Below, piece by piece: positions 17,774 to 28,174 of a stretch of DNA of 64,000 bases (positions within the stretch are counted from its first letter, which is position 1; each line of letters opens with the position of its first letter). This DNA comes from Aquiflexum sp. TKW24L. GTDB lineage: Bacteria; Bacteroidota; Bacteroidia; Cytophagales; Cyclobacteriaceae. Position numbers and translations under genes: made by a program. The DNA is taken from the NCBI RefSeq assembly GCF_023502205.1, contig NZ_JAMFLG010000001.1:124001-188000 (forward strand). The letters are read 5' to 3'. The notes beneath the pieces are model-generated. The model ran no database searches. It saw only the letters and a program-made list of their open reading frames with translations, and was not told where the DNA came from.

Positions 17774-18481
17774 ATGAAAAAAATACTGCTTCCCATATTT
17801 CTCCTTTTCTCTGTATCCTACCTTTTTGGCCAAACCAAAACCAATGCCATTTACACCTATAAAACCCCTGACCGGGACGGCACTGGCAAAGTCTATATGG
17901 GAAGGGAAATATCACAGGTCATGAACTTTATGGGTATGAGTTGGCTGGAACGCTCTACCCGTCCACAGGAAGAAAACACAGAGTTGGCAATCAAAAACTT
18001 GCCCATTGACAAAGAAAGTGTGGTCGCAGATATCGGGGCGGGATCGGGATATTACACTTTCAGAATCGCCAAAAAAGTACCTGAAGGCTTGGTCTACGCC
18101 GTCGAAATCCAGGATCCTGCGATCAAATACCTTGAAGAGCGCAGCAAAGAACTCGGTTTTGACAATGTGGTTACGATCAAAGGAACCGAGAAATCGCCTA
18201 TGCTTCCCGATGATTCCATCGATCTCGCCATTATGGTGGACGTGTACCATGAGTTAGAATATCCGCATGAGGTTCTGCAGAACATCAAAAAATCCCTCAA
18301 ACCGGACGGCAAACTCCTTTTGATCGAATACCGGGGAGAAGACCCCAAAGTCGCCATCAAAAGACTCCATAAAATGACTGTCGATCAAGTCACCAAAGAG
18401 TTGTCAGCCAATGGCTTCACCCTAGTCCAAAACGGTCAGTTTATGAAAATTCAGCACTTTTTGGTTTTTGAGAAGAAGTGA
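17774..18481 (+). CDS. Exported class I SAM-dependent methyltransferase-like protein
   Basis: 235 residues from ATG 17774-17776, preferred because it gives a signal peptide (MKKILLPIFLLFSVSYLFGQ). The following domain has a Rossmann methyltransferase core: VVADIGAGSGYYT (motif I, about 85-97), an acidic strand end EIQD (about 116), GTEKSPMLPDDSIDLAIMVDVYHEL (motifs II-III) and LKPDGKLLLIEYRG. All SAM-binding elements look intact, yet the protein appears to be sent out of the cytoplasm, where SAM is absent. A periplasmic non-catalytic role, or retention of the helix as an anchor, are alternatives. Confidence 0.85.
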   Translation: MKKILLPIFLLFSVSYLFGQTKTNAIYTYKTPDRDGTGKVYMGREISQVMNFMGMSWLERSTRPQEENTELAIKNLPIDKESVVADIGAGSGYYTFRIAKKVPEGLVYAVEIQDPAIKYLEERSKELGFDNVVTIKGTEKSPMLPDDSIDLAIMVDVYHELEYPHEVLQNIKKSLKPDGKLLLIEYRGEDPKVAIKRLHKMTVDQVTKELSANGFTLVQNGQFMKIQHFLVFEKK

Positions 18482-18741
18482 GCGTCCGTCATTCTAGGTG
18501 CAGCGAAGAAACTCAGTTTAAGTAGTTGTAATCGTTCTAGTTGTTGTAATGGTTGTCTGCTTCGCGTTATCAGGTTTTCAGGTTGGAGAATCCCTTAGTT
18601 CAAGTCTTCGGACTTGGGCTTTCATTGCCTTGGGTCTTTCGGTTGTCTTCTGCGCTTCGTCAATTTTGTCTAGTTGGGGAATCCGTCCTCTGAATTCATA
18701 ATTCTGAATTCCCCAAGTCTTATGTCTTTAATCTAATATCT
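18482..18741. repeat. Spacer with several dispersed repeat phrases
   Basis: Contains GTCATTCTAGGTGCAGCGAA (about 18487), GTTGTAATGGTTGTCTGCTT (about 18543) and an AATTCATAATTCTGAATTCC phrase (about 18691). These recur in other gaps of the permease cluster. No gene seen. Confidence 0.5.
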
Positions 18742-19404
18742 TTAAGATTTGTAAGATTCCAATTCCAGGTTATGCACCAAATAATCGGTGAGTTTTTCCC
18801 ATTGTATTTTTTGGAATCCCAACCACCCGCCTGCTGCGATAAGGGTATTTATCCATTTTCTTCCTGCCGCTTCTTCACCTTGATTATTGATTGCCTCATC
18901 TTTACCGATTTCATAGGCATAAATCACCAAACCTTCTCTTTTGATCATAAAAGTGCTTGTCGCGTCGCTTGTAAAAAAATGTTCGGTCTCATCTTCTTCC
19001 TCATTCCTATTTAGTTTAGTCCTTTTTGGCTGGGGACTTGGACTAACGGTAAATTCTGCGATGTCGGTTGAATCTTTTATTTCTATGATTTTAACCCAGT
19101 TTTCTGGCAACTTGCCCGGTAGCGTGATCATTATAAAATCTCCCTCTTCCGGATCATTGGTAAACTTAATTTCCCCCTTAGACTTGTAAAGCTGAAATGA
19201 GCTGGTTATTCCCGGCATATTGGACCATTCATTAACGCTGAACAACTTCTTCTTTGACCTTTCAAATTCCCTTTCAGCAATGGCTTCATTTTCAAATTCA
19301 TTTTGGCTAGAAAAAAATTTATCCTTGACATCCTCCCCTGTCAATGCATCTTTTACATTCCCGATCTTTTCCTTGACTGTGTTTATTATATCTTTAAGTC
19401 CCAT
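18742..19404 (-). CDS. Hypothetical soluble protein
   Basis: 220 residues, no signal peptide. Begins with an amphipathic helical segment (GLKDIINTVKEKIGNVKDAL), then a long domain with strand-rich stretches (GDFIMITLPGKLPENWVKIIEI; TFMIKREGLVIYAYEI). A charged linker (KLNRNEEEDETE) splits it. I do not recognise the family. It lies between the methyltransferase (convergent) and permease 2 and has no visible sigma-54-type promoter. Confidence 0.7.
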   Translation of the reverse strand: MGLKDIINTVKEKIGNVKDALTGEDVKDKFFSSQNEFENEAIAEREFERSKKKLFSVNEWSNMPGITSSFQLYKSKGEIKFTNDPEEGDFIMITLPGKLPENWVKIIEIKDSTDIAEFTVSPSPQPKRTKLNRNEEEDETEHFFTSDATSTFMIKREGLVIYAYEIGKDEAINNQGEEAAGRKWINTLIAAGGWLGFQKIQWEKLTDYLVHNLELESYKS

Positions 19405-19833
19405 GACAATACTGTTTAAATGTGATAATTTTTTGCTGTTGTTACTTCCATGAAAACAATTTTTATGCTGTATCGAATCTTGTTTATATAAAAAATCAGG
19501 TCAACAGGTAATGCCTGCCTAAAATATGATATCGAGTTCCTGTCAACAGGGAATGATTAAAAAATAAAGTGATTCAATCTTAATTTAAGTAAGTCAAAAA
19601 GTCATTTTTTAAAGACAAGTCTTCGGTATTTTACTTTACATAATTGGCTATTGTGCAGGAAACACCACATTTTATCACTTTCTTTTACCAGGTGACTTGC
19701 GTAAAGGTTCTTTTTGGATGTGATGGTTGTCTGCTTCCCGTTATCCGGATGTCTGTTAACCGGAGTTGTAAGCTTTTAGACTTCTGACCTCATACTTCTG
19801 ACTTCTTCATACTTCCCACTTCCAACCTTTCTT
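19405..19833. other. Intergenic region between hypothetical gene and permease 2
   Basis: About 430 bases without a credible gene. 19500-19560 holds two CAACAGG phrases in TGTCAACAGG/GGTCAACAGG context. 19722-19830 is the low-complexity type (GGTTGTCTGCTTCCCGTTAT, then ACTTCTGAC repeats). Confidence 0.45.
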
Positions 19834-22191
19834 TCACTCACTCTTCAGCACCTTCGCAGGATTGATAAGAGCGGTTTTTATTGCCTGCGAGCTGACTGTC
19901 AAAAAAGCAATCCCCAAAGCTGCCAAGGCTGTCCAAAGGAAGATTTTCCAATCAATTGAGATTCTATAATCAAAGGTTTCCAACCAAGAATCCATAAAAT
20001 ACCATGTAACCGGTATTCCCAACAATACTGCAATCAGGACCAACTTTGTAAACTCGGAAGATATCAACCTGACCAAACCAAGGATGGAAGCGCCTAAAAC
20101 TTTCCTGACTGAGATTTCCTTTCTTCGTTGCTCTACAATGAAAGTGGCCAATCCAAAAAGCCCCATGCAGGAAATCAGAACTGCCAACGCGGTAAACAAA
20201 CCTGCCAATTCAGCAGTCCGCTTCTGGGATTCAAACTTTCGGGCATGTACCTGATCCACAAAGTTGTAGTCAAAAGGAGCTCCCGGATTGAACTTGGCAA
20301 AAACGGCAGCAACATTTGCCATCATCTCGGTATAGTCCTCCCTGGGATTAAGGCGGACATGGATAAAAGTCAAATCCCGCTTTGGCCCAAAAACCAAAAT
20401 CGGTAAAACCTCATCAAAAGGTGAACTCATAATAAAATCCTTTACCACCCCGACGACAGTAAAACTCAGGTCATCATCCTGTATCACCTGTCCTAAAGGA
20501 TCCTCAAACCCCATTCTCTTTGCAGCAGTTTCATTGATCAAAACCGCATTGCTGTCGCTTTGGAAAGTATATACATCAATGTCCCGACCTGAAATCAGTT
20601 CGAATCCGGCAGTCTGGACCAAGTTCGCATCCGTTCCCATCCGGAACATCGTTGGCATGTAACTATCCTCTTTGCCCTGCCATTTCATCATATTGGTATC
20701 ACTGTGCAGATCTGTAATGGGAGAAAAAGTATAACTGACGGAATTGACCTCTTTCAGAGCCAACAGTTCATTGCGGAAAGCCACCATGTTTTCCCGCATT
20801 GTTCCCGAAACCTGATGGTAAATCAGGTTTTCCTTTTCGAATCCTAAATCCCTGTTTTGGACATGGTCCATCTGATCCCGGATTATCCAAACGCTCGAAA
20901 TCAAAATAGCTACCACTGCGAATTGGAAAACCACCAATGCCGCACGTGGATTGACCCAATATTTGCGGGCATTCAACTTCAGTTTGAAAACAGCCGTAGG
21001 CTTGAAGGAACTCATAAAAAAAGCAGGATAACTTCCGGCCAATATCCCGATGACCAGAATATAGGCCAAAGAAATCATCCAAAACAAAGGTTGGGTAAAT
21101 GGACTTTGAAGTTCCTTTCCGATAAAATCACTGAACCATGGCAATGTGATTGCCACAATTGTCAAGGCAAATCCATAAGCAAACAAGGCGATCATGATTG
21201 ATTCGACCAAAAACTGCCAAACCAACATTCCCCGATCAGCACCGGAAATCTTCCTGACACCGACTTCTTTTGCCCTATTTTCACTTTGGGCAGTGCTGAG
21301 GTTGATAAAATTTATACAGGCCAACAACAAAACGATAATCGCAACTCCGCCAAACAAACGGATCAGCTCGATCCGTCCACCTACCGAAACCCCATTTTCA
21401 AATTTGGAATACAAATGCAGGTCGGATACGGGAAACAAAAAATCACTTACATTTTTATCCTCAGTATTCATGGAAGTAAAACCTGAAAACTTCTCATTGA
21501 AACCTTTTAAGTCAGCATTTTCATCGAGCATCGCAAAAGTACGGTAGGAATTATTGCCCCAATAAGGATCTGCCCATCCCATTGACTCCAATTTTTTGAA
21601 TGGGAGGAAAACAGTGTAATCAAAATTTGTGTTTTGGGGTAAATCTTGGACAATTGCCATGACTTGAAAATCAAGCTGTTTTTCAATGACAACTGTTTTA
21701 CCGATGGGATCCTCCTCACCAAAAAGTTTTTCTGCTACAGATTTTGTTAGGATAATACCGTCCGGAACGGACAAGGCAGCTTCTGTATCTCCTGAAATTA
21801 CTTCAAACGTAAACAGCTTAAAGAAGCCCGGATCTACAAAAGTGGTTTTTTCATAGAAGCTATTTGATCCCACAGTCAACAGATGCGGATCCCATTCTGT
21901 AAGCCTTGTGGTTTCCTCCACTTCGGGGAATTTATCCTTCATCGCAGGACCATAAGGTGCGGGCGTATAATCCCAACTCATCACTTCACCGTCCATAGTG
22001 GTATTACGCCAAACCGCATAAAACCTGTCCGAATGGGCATAAAACCTGTCGATAGAAAGCTCAAACTGGATCCAGAACAGGATCAAGACCGAGGCAGCAA
22101 TCCCGATTCCAAGCCCTCCAATATTGATAATAGAAAATCCTTTACTTCTCAGGATATTTCTCCAGGCGATTTTCAGATAGTTTTTCCACAT
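19834..22191 (-). CDS. FtsX/MacB-type ABC permease (permease 2)
   Basis: 785 residues with the full eight-helix, two-periplasmic-domain layout. The N-terminus MWKNYLKIAWRNILRSKGFS is close to that of permease 1. Coupling segments are EVGVRKISGA (after helix 2) and EISVRKVLGA (after helix 6); the tail is NPAKVLKSE. ELSIDRFYAHSDRFY opens the first periplasmic domain. It lies 300 bp downstream of permease 3 on the same strand with no promoter dyad between them, so it may be read through from upstream. No key element is missing. Confidence 0.92.
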   Translation of the reverse strand: MWKNYLKIAWRNILRSKGFSIINIGGLGIGIAASVLILFWIQFELSIDRFYAHSDRFYAVWRNTTMDGEVMSWDYTPAPYGPAMKDKFPEVEETTRLTEWDPHLLTVGSNSFYEKTTFVDPGFFKLFTFEVISGDTEAALSVPDGIILTKSVAEKLFGEEDPIGKTVVIEKQLDFQVMAIVQDLPQNTNFDYTVFLPFKKLESMGWADPYWGNNSYRTFAMLDENADLKGFNEKFSGFTSMNTEDKNVSDFLFPVSDLHLYSKFENGVSVGGRIELIRLFGGVAIIVLLLACINFINLSTAQSENRAKEVGVRKISGADRGMLVWQFLVESIMIALFAYGFALTIVAITLPWFSDFIGKELQSPFTQPLFWMISLAYILVIGILAGSYPAFFMSSFKPTAVFKLKLNARKYWVNPRAALVVFQFAVVAILISSVWIIRDQMDHVQNRDLGFEKENLIYHQVSGTMRENMVAFRNELLALKEVNSVSYTFSPITDLHSDTNMMKWQGKEDSYMPTMFRMGTDANLVQTAGFELISGRDIDVYTFQSDSNAVLINETAAKRMGFEDPLGQVIQDDDLSFTVVGVVKDFIMSSPFDEVLPILVFGPKRDLTFIHVRLNPREDYTEMMANVAAVFAKFNPGAPFDYNFVDQVHARKFESQKRTAELAGLFTALAVLISCMGLFGLATFIVEQRRKEISVRKVLGASILGLVRLISSEFTKLVLIAVLLGIPVTWYFMDSWLETFDYRISIDWKIFLWTALAALGIAFLTVSSQAIKTALINPAKVLKSE

Positions 22192-22491
22192 GGGGTTAAT
22201 TGATTGAAAGATTGGAAGATTGGAAGGTTGGAAAGTTATAAGGTTGTTGTTGTAATTGTTCTAGTGGTTGTAATGGTTGTCCGCTTTGCGTTGTCAGGTT
22301 ACCATTGTTGCCGCGTTGTTTGCGGGGCTTCGTACTTGGTACTTAATACTTGGTTCTATTTGTTATAATTGTTGTATTTGTAGTCGAGTTATTAGGTTCT
22401 CTAATTGCAGAATCCGACATTCTTAATTCATCATCCTTAATTCTGAATTTCCCAAGTCTCGTCTCTCGCTTCTCGTCTCTTGCCTCTAAAT
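22192..22491. repeat. Low-complexity spacer between permeases 2 and 3
   Basis: GATTGGAAGATTGGAAGGTT near 22205, GGTTGTAATGGTTGTCCGCT near 22265, and an AATTCATCATCCTTAATTC then CCAAGTCTCGTCTCTCGCTT run near 22424-22490. No gene seen. Confidence 0.55.
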
Positions 22492-24900
22492 TTATTCGTC
22501 TTTCAAAATCTCCGCCGGATTGGTCTGCGCAGCCATGTAGGAATGTATCCCCACGATCAGCAGACAGAGCAACATCACCCCAAGACCGGAAAGAAAATAG
22601 ATGAAATAGGGCATTTCCACTTTGTAGCTGAAGGAATCCAACCATTGGTTTAGAAAATAATAGGCAGGATACACCGCCAGGACAAACGACACCAAAATCA
22701 GAATGACATACTCTTTTGAAATCAAACCCAAAATCTGAAGAACGGACGCGCCCAACACTTTTCTGATGCTGATTTCTTTTGTTCGCTGTGCGATGGTAAA
22801 GGAGGAAAGCCCAAAAAGACCCAATGCTGAAATGACAATCGCAAGGATGCAGGCCATGCCCAACACATTCCTGATCTTCAGGTCTTCTTCATAAAACTTG
22901 GAAATGGCCTCATCCAAAAACTTGAATTCGGATTCATCATAGGGGTAGACCTCTTTGAATATCCCCTCCATTTCGGTTTTGGCGAGGGCAAGGTTATAGC
23001 CATTTTCGAGTTTGACATTCAGCACATTCAGTCCCTCCGGAATATAACTCAACACCATCGGTCGGATTTCCTCCCTCAATGTTCTTGAGTTAAAATCATT
23101 GACCACACCAACAATTTTTCTTTGGGTGGCCCCAAACCTCACCATCAAACCCACCACTTCATCAGGATTTGCTACACCGATTTCTTTGGCAAAAGCTTCA
23201 TTGACCATGATTTCGTCCTTTTGATTGGATCCTGTTTTTCCTGCCAATACTTTCAGCCCATTGACTGCCACGAAGGCCGAATCGACATTTTTGACTTGGA
23301 CAATATGACGCGATTCTGAAGTGTCTTTTGGTACATACAAATCAGAAGTCCAAAGCCCGTCGGAGGACACCACATCCCCGCTCAAACTTGCATTTTTGAC
23401 AAATCCGAACTGGGAAATTCTCTCTCTTATCCTTTCGGCCTTGTCCACACCCGCCATAAAAGGAAGTTGGGTAAACATTACCGCATCCCGCTCAAAGCCC
23501 AAAGGTTGGCTCGATAGGTACTTCATCTGGAAAGAGATCACCGAAACCAAAATGATAAAAGCGATAGAACTTGCAAACTGAAGGACGGCCAGGTTTTTTC
23601 TCAAAAAAACCCCAATGGAAAACTTCCCACTTTGCTCCTTCTCTCCTTTGAGGGCACGCTGTGGATCATAATTGGCCAAAATAAGCGAAGGGTAAATCCC
23701 CGCCAACAATGTCAAAACAATGGAAATCACCGCCAAAAACCCAAGGTTCTCCAGACTGAGATAATCCACTTCCAGGCCTGAAGGAAGATAATTTTTGAAA
23801 ACCATGGCCAATCCCTCGGTCAGCACAATGCTCAGGAGGCAGGAAAAGAAAACAATCAGGTATGTTTCTGACAAAAACTGGAAGACCAACTGCGACCTGT
23901 CGCCGCCAAGGGTTTTTCGGATTCCCACTTCTTTTGCCCTACCGATAGCTTGGGCTGTTTCGAGGTTGATAAAATTCAGGCATGCCAGCGTCAAAATGAT
24001 CAGGCCTATAAAAATCAGGCCTTTCAAAAACACCTTGGAGACAGATTGTGAACCCGGATCGGATTGGTCAAAATGGACTTCAGCCAAAGGTTGAAGGGTA
24101 AACCTTGAACTTCCTCCTTCTTGGTTAAGGTTTTTTTCGGAGATTTTATCCAAACCTGTAATCAAGTCGGATTCGGTTTTGGAAGCTTCTTTTTTGATAA
24201 AAAGCTGGGAACTGGAATTGACATTTCCCCAAGAATCAAGCCCATACCAATTCTCCTTGTCCAAGCTCTTGATGGTGGAATAGGAAATAAAATCAGTAAA
24301 GACGAGGTCGGTATTTTCTTCAAAATCCGCCACAACACCCGTCACCTGTGCAGAGATGGTATCTGAATCCGAATAAATGATTTCCTTGCCCAAAACATCC
24401 AAAGGCTGTTGTTCGGGAAAATATTTTTCCAAAGAGGCAAGACTGATTACTGCCGAATTGGGGTTTTCGAGTGAATTTTCAGGACTTCCGGCAAGCCATT
24501 TTCTGGGGAAAATTTTAAAAAATCCTGCATCTGAAAAAGTCACTGTATTAGATCTTCCCATTACTTTATTGGATTCGGGAAGTATCACCAATGTTTCCCA
24601 AAGGGTGTAAAGTCTTCCCTTATCAGCGATGCCGGTCAACTCGGAATCTACCACCTCGCCCAGAGGTCCGGGCACAGCGGAGTTGGAGAATTCTCCATCC
24701 CCAAAATCGGTGATCATCCCTACCCGGAAAATATTTCCTGAATCGGGGTGAAATTTGTCAAAGCTGTGGGAATACCAAACGATGTTGAAAATCAGGAAAC
24801 AGATGGATATCCCGATTGACAATCCCAAAATATGAATACCTGTTCTGAGTTTGTTTCTTTTCAGATTTCTCCAGCCGATGAGTAAGTAGTTGCGGATCAT
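22492..24900 (-). CDS. FtsX/MacB-type ABC permease (permease 3)
   Basis: 802 residues. It starts MIRNYLLIGWRNLKRNKLRTG, with helix 1 GLSIGISICFLIFNIVWY; coupling segments EVGIRKTLGG and EISIRKVLGA; tail NPAEILKDE. Periplasmic domain 1 is opened by HSFDKFHPDSGNIFRV rather than the ELSYDR-type sequence of several siblings, which may reflect different partners or substrates. It sits between permeases 4 and 2 in the same orientation with spacers of 505 and 300 bases. No dyad and no -24/-12 element found upstream. Confidence 0.92.
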   Translation of the reverse strand: MIRNYLLIGWRNLKRNKLRTGIHILGLSIGISICFLIFNIVWYSHSFDKFHPDSGNIFRVGMITDFGDGEFSNSAVPGPLGEVVDSELTGIADKGRLYTLWETLVILPESNKVMGRSNTVTFSDAGFFKIFPRKWLAGSPENSLENPNSAVISLASLEKYFPEQQPLDVLGKEIIYSDSDTISAQVTGVVADFEENTDLVFTDFISYSTIKSLDKENWYGLDSWGNVNSSSQLFIKKEASKTESDLITGLDKISEKNLNQEGGSSRFTLQPLAEVHFDQSDPGSQSVSKVFLKGLIFIGLIILTLACLNFINLETAQAIGRAKEVGIRKTLGGDRSQLVFQFLSETYLIVFFSCLLSIVLTEGLAMVFKNYLPSGLEVDYLSLENLGFLAVISIVLTLLAGIYPSLILANYDPQRALKGEKEQSGKFSIGVFLRKNLAVLQFASSIAFIILVSVISFQMKYLSSQPLGFERDAVMFTQLPFMAGVDKAERIRERISQFGFVKNASLSGDVVSSDGLWTSDLYVPKDTSESRHIVQVKNVDSAFVAVNGLKVLAGKTGSNQKDEIMVNEAFAKEIGVANPDEVVGLMVRFGATQRKIVGVVNDFNSRTLREEIRPMVLSYIPEGLNVLNVKLENGYNLALAKTEMEGIFKEVYPYDESEFKFLDEAISKFYEEDLKIRNVLGMACILAIVISALGLFGLSSFTIAQRTKEISIRKVLGASVLQILGLISKEYVILILVSFVLAVYPAYYFLNQWLDSFSYKVEMPYFIYFLSGLGVMLLCLLIVGIHSYMAAQTNPAEILKDE

Positions 24901-25405
24901 AGGGTAAGGGGGGGTAATGTGGTGGAAGTGGTTGGATTGGTTGTAGTTGTTGTAATGGTTGTAGTTGTTGTAATGGTTGTCAGGTTGTCATTGTTGTCGG
25001 AATCCGTCATTCTGAGTGTAGCGAAGAATCTCTTTAGCCCTTGAGACTCTTCACTACGTTACCAATGACATCACCGATGCTTAGGATATCTTGATTCTGA
25101 TTTCGATAAAACTTATTTTTTCGATTAAATTTCCTCCTGCTTTAGCTGGAGGAGAAATAAAAGCACCGATCTCCTCGGCTTTAGCCAAATCCTATCCACC
25201 TTCATAAATCCAATCTCATTGTTTTGGCTAAAGCCAATATTTTGCTCGGCATTTATTTGTGAATGGGCTAAAGCCACATTCCTATTCAACCTCAATATTC
25301 CAACATGTCATTCCCCATTTTGAACATTCTTGAAATTGTTGAAAACTCAGAGTGACGTTCTTTATTAATTCATAATTCTGAATTCCCCAAGTCATAATTC
25401 TCAAA
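24901..25405. repeat. Repeat-rich spacer between permeases 3 and 4
   Basis: 24935-24985 is a run of GTTGTAATGGTTGT units. 25013-25045 is a GTCATTCTGAG...AAGAATCTCTTT phrase followed by its partial inverse (GAGACTCTTCAC). 25137-25290 holds inverted GCTTTAGC/GGCTAAAGCC palindromes; 25363-25395 an AATTCATAATTCTGAATTCC phrase. No gene seen. Confidence 0.6.
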
Positions 25406-27853
25406 TTACTCCCCTCTTAATGAGTCCACCGGATTCGTCATCGCTGCCCTGACAGACTGTACTCCCATCACTGCCCAAGCAACAAACAGAACCCCCAACG
25501 CAGAAAATACAAATATCTCCCAACCCAAGTCTATCTTGAATTGGTAATCTTCCAACCACTTACTCATGCCGAACCAAGCCAATGGCGCAGCAAAAACGAA
25601 AGCGATCAAAACCAGTTTGGTAAACTCTTTGGACAATAAATAAACTATTCCTCCCACACTTGCTCCAAGTGCTTTTCTGATGCCGATTTCTTTTCTCCGT
25701 TGCTCCGCGGTATATGCCGTCAAAGCAAACAGGCCAAGACAGGCAATGAATATTGCAAAGACGGTGAAGGCAGCGAAAACCTTTCCTACCCTGGATTCTG
25801 CCTTATACATTTCTCCAAATCTGTCGTCCAAAAAGGAATAATTGAAAGGCTGACCGGGAGCAATTTCCTTCCATTTGGACTCCACAAGCTGTATGACATC
25901 TTCAGTATCCTGGGCGTGGAACCTGAAGGATGCATATCCCTGTGGTCTTCTACTTGGAAATATCATCACTCCACCGATATTTTCTTTGAGTGATTCGAAG
26001 TGAAAATTCTCTACAATCCCGACTATGGTTTTAACCTCTAATTTATTTTGGTCAAAACCATCAGTGGGGTTGCCATCAAAGGTAATAATCCGCTGACCTA
26101 GCGGGTCTCCCTCGAAAGCAAATTTTGTCAATGCAGATTCATTTAAAATGACCGCACCGGAATCGGAAGGAAAATCCATTGAGAAATCCCGTCCAGCTAT
26201 AATTTTCATTCCCAGGGTATTGATGTAATCAAAATCGACAGACCAGTTTTGAATACTTACCATATTTTCCTGCTGCTTTGGGTCTTTTCCTTCCGCCCAC
26301 CATGGATTGTCAGACCTCCACGTGCCGGATACGGGTAGGAAACCGCTAAAGGTTCCTTTTTCAATCAGAGGACTTTGGGTAATCTGATCCTTGAATGACT
26401 GTGCCTGATCTCCCAGCGCATAGATATCCTCGATCATGATCACTTGTGCTTTGTTGAAACCAAGCTCCTTTTTCTGGATATAATTGAGCTGGCTAAAAAC
26501 AGATACCGTGGCTATAATCAAGATGATAGAAACCGCAAATTGAAACACAACCAAGCTGCTTCTCACCGAACCGCTTCTCATGCCTGACAGATTTCCTTTC
26601 AAGACCTTGACAGGTTCAAATGCCGAGAGGAAAAAAGATGGATAAATACCGGCAAGAAGCCCTACAAAAATAGCTCCTGCCAACAAACTCAAATAAAACA
26701 AAACATTGGTATAAGGTATCTGTAAACTCCTGCCCGCAAGTTCATTGAAATACGGAAGTAAAAGCCCGGCCATAAAAAGCGCAACAAAAAAAGAAATCAT
26801 ACTCATCAAAAAAGTCTCTGTCAAAAACTGCCACATCAAATCTTTTTTGCTTGACCCAAGTGCTTTTCTGACGCCGACCTCTTTGGCACGGCTAGATGAC
26901 CTTGCTGTGGAAAGGTTCATGAAATTGATGCAGGCAATCAACAGGATAAACACCGCAACTGCAGAAAACATGTAGATATAGGTAATACTGAAATTGGGTT
27001 CAAACTCACCTAGGAGGTTACTATAAAGGTGGATATCCAACAAGGGCTGAAGGGTATATTTAATTTTATTTCCCCCTTTTTCAAAATCTTCTATGGTACT
27101 TCCCATGACCTCTTTCAATGCCGGAGCAATATGGGTCGAGATCAGTTGCTTGAGCTTTTCTTCCAAAATCTTTGGGTCCGATCCCTTTCTTAGCAAGAGG
27201 TAGGTTTGGAAATTGTTACTGAGCCAAAACGTAGATTGAGCCTCCTCCAAGCCTTGAGAAGCCAATATCAGGTCAAAATGGAAATGGCTGTTTGCCGGCA
27301 TATCTTCATAGACCGCAGTGATTTTATAATCTTCTTTGTTGTCCAAAATCAGGCTTTTGCCCACAGCACTTTCATTGGGAAAAAACTTGTCCGCTGTTTT
27401 TTTACTGATGGCCATCGTATTGGGTTCATCCAAGACTCCATCTTTACTTCCTTCGAGAATGGGAACAGTGAAGATGTTGAAAAAGTCCTTCCCGGCATAA
27501 ATCACATCGTTCTCCTTGATATTTTCCTCTTCTCTTTTGACCAGAAAAGATCCATTCTGCCTAAAATGAACCGAAGCTTCCACCTCGGGAAACTCAAGCG
27601 CCAAGGCATCCGACATGGGCGCCGGCGCAAAAGTCATATTCATGTGGTTACCCCCAAAAATGATTTCAGAATTGATCCTGTAAATCCTGTCGGCATGGGC
27701 ATGATGCCTGTCGTAGCTCAACTCATTGTACAAAAAAAGAGAGATGATGATACACAGGGCAACACCAATAGAAAGGCCAAGGACATTTACCAAAGAGATT
27801 GTCTTTGTTTTCCAAAAGCTCCTTATTGCGGTTTTAAAGATGTTTTTGAACAT
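25406..27853 (-). CDS. FtsX/MacB-type ABC permease (permease 4)
   Basis: 815 residues. Start MFKNIFKTAIRSFWKTKTIS; helix 1 GLSIGVALCIIISLFLY followed by NELSYDRHHAHADRIYR. Coupling segments EVGVRKALGS and EIGIRKALGA; tail NPVDSLRGE. Both periplasmic domains are complete, with VMIFPSRRPQG in domain 2. Among the paralogues it most resembles permease 5 in its tail. It is the first of a three-permease run (4, 3, 2). Upstream holds a lone TGTCCG half-site (28278) and a 25-bp palindrome rather than the full promoter pattern of the others. Confidence 0.93.
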   Translation of the reverse strand: MFKNIFKTAIRSFWKTKTISLVNVLGLSIGVALCIIISLFLYNELSYDRHHAHADRIYRINSEIIFGGNHMNMTFAPAPMSDALALEFPEVEASVHFRQNGSFLVKREEENIKENDVIYAGKDFFNIFTVPILEGSKDGVLDEPNTMAISKKTADKFFPNESAVGKSLILDNKEDYKITAVYEDMPANSHFHFDLILASQGLEEAQSTFWLSNNFQTYLLLRKGSDPKILEEKLKQLISTHIAPALKEVMGSTIEDFEKGGNKIKYTLQPLLDIHLYSNLLGEFEPNFSITYIYMFSAVAVFILLIACINFMNLSTARSSSRAKEVGVRKALGSSKKDLMWQFLTETFLMSMISFFVALFMAGLLLPYFNELAGRSLQIPYTNVLFYLSLLAGAIFVGLLAGIYPSFFLSAFEPVKVLKGNLSGMRSGSVRSSLVVFQFAVSIILIIATVSVFSQLNYIQKKELGFNKAQVIMIEDIYALGDQAQSFKDQITQSPLIEKGTFSGFLPVSGTWRSDNPWWAEGKDPKQQENMVSIQNWSVDFDYINTLGMKIIAGRDFSMDFPSDSGAVILNESALTKFAFEGDPLGQRIITFDGNPTDGFDQNKLEVKTIVGIVENFHFESLKENIGGVMIFPSRRPQGYASFRFHAQDTEDVIQLVESKWKEIAPGQPFNYSFLDDRFGEMYKAESRVGKVFAAFTVFAIFIACLGLFALTAYTAEQRRKEIGIRKALGASVGGIVYLLSKEFTKLVLIAFVFAAPLAWFGMSKWLEDYQFKIDLGWEIFVFSALGVLFVAWAVMGVQSVRAAMTNPVDSLRGE

Positions 27854-28174
27854 GGGAGAATGGTGGTTGTAGTGGTTGGAAGGGTTGTAGTGGTTATAAT
27901 TGTTATCGAGTCAGAACCGTCATTCTGAACCCGAGCTTGCGGAGGTGATGAATCTCTTTCTTTTTGTTGTCATTGTTGTCAGGTTTTCCCCAGTACTTGA
28001 TACTTAGTACTTGATAGTTGGTTTTATTTGTTGTTCTTGTTGTAGTGGTTGTAATGGTTATCGAGTTTCATTGATATCAGGTGGTCCTTGTCGTTGGATT
28101 ATCGAATCATTATTTATCCATCATTTATAATTCATCATTCCTAAAGTCTTGTGTCTTCATACTTAAAGTAAAAT
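27854..28174. repeat. Low-complexity leader of permease 4
   Basis: TGGTTGTAGTGGTTGGAAGG units near 27865-27905, a GTCATTCTGAAC...GAATCTCTTTC phrase near 27918-27962, then GTACTTGATACTTAGTACTT and TTGTTGTAGTGGTTGTAATG (about 27993-28060). No gene seen. Confidence 0.55.

Noticed and set aside
27206-27928. 240-codon open frame on the plus strand
   Set aside because: Lies antisense to the start of permease 4 and runs into a low-complexity spacer; composition is not protein-like.
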